Shown: positions 31,125 through 32,950 of the stretch, in pieces
Numbering within the stretch: the first letter of the stretch is position 1
Layout: each line of letters starts with the position of its first letter
DNA from: Catenulispora rubra
GTDB lineage: Bacteria > Actinomycetota > Actinomycetes > Streptomycetales > Catenulisporaceae
Reading direction: 5' to 3'
NCBI RefSeq assembly: GCF_015356825.1
Contig: NZ_JAACYW010000114.1
Coordinates: forward strand, 1 to 32,950
DNA: 32,950 nucleotides
Program-made: the position numbers and the translations under genes
The notes under the pieces: generated by a model
What the model saw: the letters and a program-made list of their open reading frames with translations, nothing else
Databases searched by the model: none
What the model was told of the DNA's origin: nothing

Positions 31125-31568
31125 ATGCCGGGCATCTATCGTCGGTTCGCGATCGCCGGGGCCGTCACCGCGACCACGGCGACCACGGTGCTCACGCCGG
31201 GAGTGGCGAGCGCCACGGCGCCGTCGGGGGTGTCGGGCACGATCATCAGCAAGTCGACGTTCCTGGGGACGGACTACATCCGGCGGCAGATCACGATCGA
31301 GCCCGGCGGGAGCACGGGGTGGCACTGGCACGACGGGACGCTGTACGCGTACGTCGAGAAGGGCACGTTGACGCACAACGACGCGGACTGCACGACGACC
31401 GAGGTGTACAGCGACAACACGTCGTTCACGGAGCCGAGCGGAGCGGACAACGTGCACATCGGGCGGAATCTGGGGACGACGCCGGTGGTGTTGGACGTGC
31501 TGTACGTGGATCCGGCCGGGAGTCCCTTGTCGGAGGACGCGCCGAACCCGGGGTGCAGCTTTCAGTAA
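31125..31568 (+). CDS. Secreted cupin-domain protein
   Basis: The 147-aa protein has a signal peptide (YRRFAIAGAVTATTATTVLT, cleavage likely near ASATA at about residue 31) and a single cupin. The metal-binding first motif is GGSTGWHWHDGTLYAYVEKG with a His-x-His pair, and a later His (DNVHIGRNLG) completes the set. An extracellular metal-dependent or binding role is likely; the reaction is unknown. The ATG at 31125 has AAGGAG 6 bp upstream and lies 2 bp after the MFS stop, so the two are likely one transcript. Two Cys (ADC, PGC) may form a disulphide outside the cell. Confidence 0.88.
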   Translation: MPGIYRRFAIAGAVTATTATTVLTPGVASATAPSGVSGTIISKSTFLGTDYIRRQITIEPGGSTGWHWHDGTLYAYVEKGTLTHNDADCTTTEVYSDNTSFTEPSGADNVHIGRNLGTTPVVLDVLYVDPAGSPLSEDAPNPGCSFQ

Positions 31569-31629
31569 GCTCGTCGGCGGCCGACGCTGTCCGGCTCCAC
31601 CCAACCCGGCTACCTAAGGCGGACCTGCC

Positions 31630-32094
31630 ATGCCCCGCACCATCGCCACCAACACCTCCGTCGACCTCGACGCGCTGCTGGAGTTCGTCCGACCGCGGCA
31701 CCGCGCCCTGCTGATCACCCGCCGCGCCGACGGCTCACCGCAGGCGTCCCCGCTGACCTGCGGCGTCGACGACTCGGGCCGCCTGGTCATGTCCACCTAC
31801 CCGGAGCGCGCGAAGACCACCAACGCGCGCCGCGAGGCCGCGGTGAGCGTCGTGGTGCTCTCGGACGAGTGGAACGGACCCTGGGTGCAGATCGACGGCG
31901 ACGCGGAGGTCCTGGACCTGCCGGACTCCGTCGAGCCGCTGGTCGAGTACTACAGGAACATCGCCGGGGAGCACCCCGACTGGGACGAGTACCGCGAGGC
32001 GATGGTGAAGCAGGGCAAGTCGATCATCCGAGTCACCCCGCGGCGCTGGGGGCCGGTGGCGACTGGCGGGTTCCCGGCGCGGCTCGCGGATTGA
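31630..32094 (+). CDS. PPOX-class (F420/FMN) oxidoreductase-like protein
   Basis: The 154-aa protein is a split-barrel of the pyridoxamine-phosphate-oxidase-like class, close in pattern to actinobacterial F420-dependent members: RHRALLITRRADGSPQASPLTCGVDD near residues 23-48, MSTYPERAKTTNARR near 56-70, and WVQIDGDAEVLDLPD near 86-100. It likely binds F420 or FMN and reduces a small molecule; the substrate is not predictable. The ATG at 31630 is preceded by AAGGCGG. It lies 61 bp after the secreted cupin gene; a small CGTCGG-CGG-CCGACG hairpin in that gap may separate them. Confidence 0.9.
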   Translation: MPRTIATNTSVDLDALLEFVRPRHRALLITRRADGSPQASPLTCGVDDSGRLVMSTYPERAKTTNARREAAVSVVVLSDEWNGPWVQIDGDAEVLDLPDSVEPLVEYYRNIAGEHPDWDEYREAMVKQGKSIIRVTPRRWGPVATGGFPARLAD

Positions 32095-32122
32095 GGGGCT
32101 GAGGGGGCTGAGGGGGCTGAGA
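32094..32122. repeat. 9-bp tandem repeat (about three units of GGGGCTGAG)
   Basis: Three consecutive 9-bp units with the same phase follow immediately after the stop codon of the PPOX-like gene. Such G-rich, period-9 DNA could slip or form unusual structure; no coding role is likely because the plus frame has just closed. Confidence 0.75.
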
Positions 32123-32152
32123 GACAGTCGGGCTCGCTGAGATTGCCGAGCG

Positions 32153-32208
32153 GCTGGCGGCTGGCAGCTGGCAGCTGGCAGCTGGCGGCTGGCGGCTGGC
32201 GGCTGGCG
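32153..32208. repeat. 7-bp tandem repeat, eight copies of GCTGGC(G/A)
   Basis: Eight head-to-tail 7-bp units occupy 32153-32208; copies 2-4 end in A and the others in G. A 7-bp period breaks reading frames and suggests replication slippage in non-coding DNA. The units are far too short for a CRISPR array. Confidence 0.9.
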
Positions 32209-32464
32209 GCCAAGCTTGCCGGGCAGCCGAGGTTGCTGAATGGCCGACTTGCCCGGCGACCGAACACAAGCGGCGGCCGGGCAGCTGAAGGTGCCAGGAG
32301 TCCTGGCTTGAAGTGCGGCCAGGTGTAGGCCGCAGCAGGCCCGGCAGCGATGGCCACCGGTAAGCCTGGCGAGCTCACCGGTGACACCGACCTCGTGCGG
32401 GCCGCGCAGATCCGCGGACCGGCGGCGCGCAAGGTGATCAGCCAATCCACTTCGCATTGCATCC

Positions 32465-32510
32465 CCAGCCGGCTTGCGGCGGGCCCCTGTTCCCGTCGCA
32501 AGCCGGCTGG
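32465..32510. terminator. Long hairpin after the right-edge minus-strand gene
   Basis: A 19-bp stem (outer C-G, 13-bp perfect arm with CAGCCGGCTTGCG, then five more pairs with one G-T) encloses the 8-nt loop CCCCTGTT. It starts 8 bp beyond the stop of the minus-strand gene at 32519, as expected for its terminator. Confidence 0.75.
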
Positions 32511-32518
32511 CTTCCCCC

Positions 32519-32950
32519 TCACTCCAGCGGCATCCCGTTCGGCGCGAAGCGTGCGATCCGCGTGGTCCCGTACCACAGCTCCTTGCCGCCGTCGGGGTGG
32601 TAGACCACGGTGCCGCCGCCGGGTTGGGCCGCCGCGGTCGGTTCCGCCGGGTGCCATTGCGGGACCGGTGGTTCCTGCCACGCGTGCACGACCCCGCCCG
32701 ACGGGGCCAGGCGCCAGCAGCTTCCGTCGGGTGCGCGCACGTCCTGCGTGCCGTCGGGGTAGTGCGTGCTGCTGGTGCCGTCGGAGTTGAGGATCGTGCT
32801 GTTGGTGAAGGCGTGCGTCCAGGTCTGTGGGAGCGCGGCCGGTTGGGGCGGGATCAGGGTGGCGGTCGGGGGTTCCGGCGGCTGCCAGTCGTCCGGGACG
32901 CTGCCGAGCCACGGTGTCGTGGGCCCCGGTCCCCCGCCTGGTCCCCCGCC
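32519..32950 (-). CDS. Hypothetical protein, C-terminal part; 5' end beyond the window
   Basis: The frame is open from the right edge to a TGA at 32519-32521 and gives 143 residues of the C-terminus. From the edge it reads a Gly/Pro-rich linker, then PWLGSVPDDWQPPEPP, a stretch NSDGTSSTHYPDGTQDVRAPDG, CWRLAPSGG, and finally VVYHPDGGKELWYGTTRIARFAPNG before the end. Repeated xPDG turns and alternating hydrophobics suggest small beta-hairpin repeats, recalling wall or secreted repeat proteins, but I do not recognise the family. The start is not in the window. A strong hairpin follows the stop. Confidence 0.6.
   Translation of the reverse strand, partial: GGGPGGGPGPTTPWLGSVPDDWQPPEPPTATLIPPQPAALPQTWTHAFTNSTILNSDGTSSTHYPDGTQDVRAPDGSCWRLAPSGGVVHAWQEPPVPQWHPAEPTAAAQPGGGTVVYHPDGGKELWYGTTRIARFAPNGMPLE

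Larger units (their letters stand above)
32095..32518. other. Non-coding 424-bp stretch with repeats and hairpins
   Basis: This gap between the PPOX-like gene and the gene at the right edge has no convincing coding frame. It holds two short tandem repeats, a 15-bp near-palindrome GCCAGGAgTCCTGGC at 32293-32307, a TGCGGCC-N7-GGCCGCA hairpin at 32314-32334, and the long hairpin at 32465-32510. Confidence 0.7.

Noticed and set aside
31572..31586. CGTCGG-CGG-CCGACG hairpin as a terminator after the secreted cupin gene
   Set aside because: Six-bp stem with no T-run; mentioned with the neighbouring gene but not listed as a terminator.
32153..32208. Possible CRISPR array
   Set aside because: Units are 7 bp, contiguous and without spacers.

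Overview
The window is about 70 percent G+C, densely coded on both strands with strong third-position GC bias. The gene content points to a filamentous, geosmin-forming actinomycete (Streptomyces/Catenulispora-like; genus cannot be fixed from this piece): a two-domain geosmin synthase, type VII secretion (WXG100-like) genes, F420-type oxidoreductases, an XRE/DUF5753 regulator next to a DUF574-type methyltransferase, and GGDEF/EAL signalling proteins. No rRNA, tRNA, transposase or CRISPR array was seen.

Layout. (1) 29-5880: a phosphoketolase node. pta-ackA (minus, ATGA overlap) diverges from xfp (plus) across 66 bp; phosphoketolase makes acetyl-phosphate, which AckA turns into acetate + ATP or Pta into acetyl-CoA. 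(2) 5983-9452 (minus): a four-gene cassette headed by a 100-aa WXG100-like protein and a 455-aa protein with a T7SS-type N-terminus, followed by two unrecognised proteins; a palindrome overlaps the predicted promoter. (3) 9588-11777: geosmin synthase. (4) 11855-17285: SGNH hydrolase, a secreted protein, a two-domain GNAT acetyltransferase, then a tightly packed run of Ddn-like F420 nitroreductase, AlkZ-like DNA glycosylase and a lipoprotein. (5) 17408-22278: two overlapping membrane c-di-GMP enzymes, one GAF-PAS-GGDEF-EAL, one GGEEF cyclase. (6) 22306-26547: a two-domain VOC protein, a membrane-anchored penicillin acylase-family Ntn hydrolase, a DUF1059 protein and a cupin. (7) 26587-28428 (minus): DUF574-type methyltransferase and XRE-DUF5753 regulator. 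(8) 28627-32094 (plus): two MFS exporters, a secreted cupin, and a PPOX/F420-type protein. (9) 32095-32518 is non-coding with short tandem repeats and a strong hairpin; an unrecognised gene runs off the right edge on the minus strand.

The most unexpected signals are a near-perfect CIRCE (HrcA operator) upstream of an MFS exporter rather than a chaperone gene, the orphan T7SS-type effector cassette with two unknown proteins, and the translationally coupled F420 reductase / DNA glycosylase pair. All functions are read from sequence motifs only; no database search was run.
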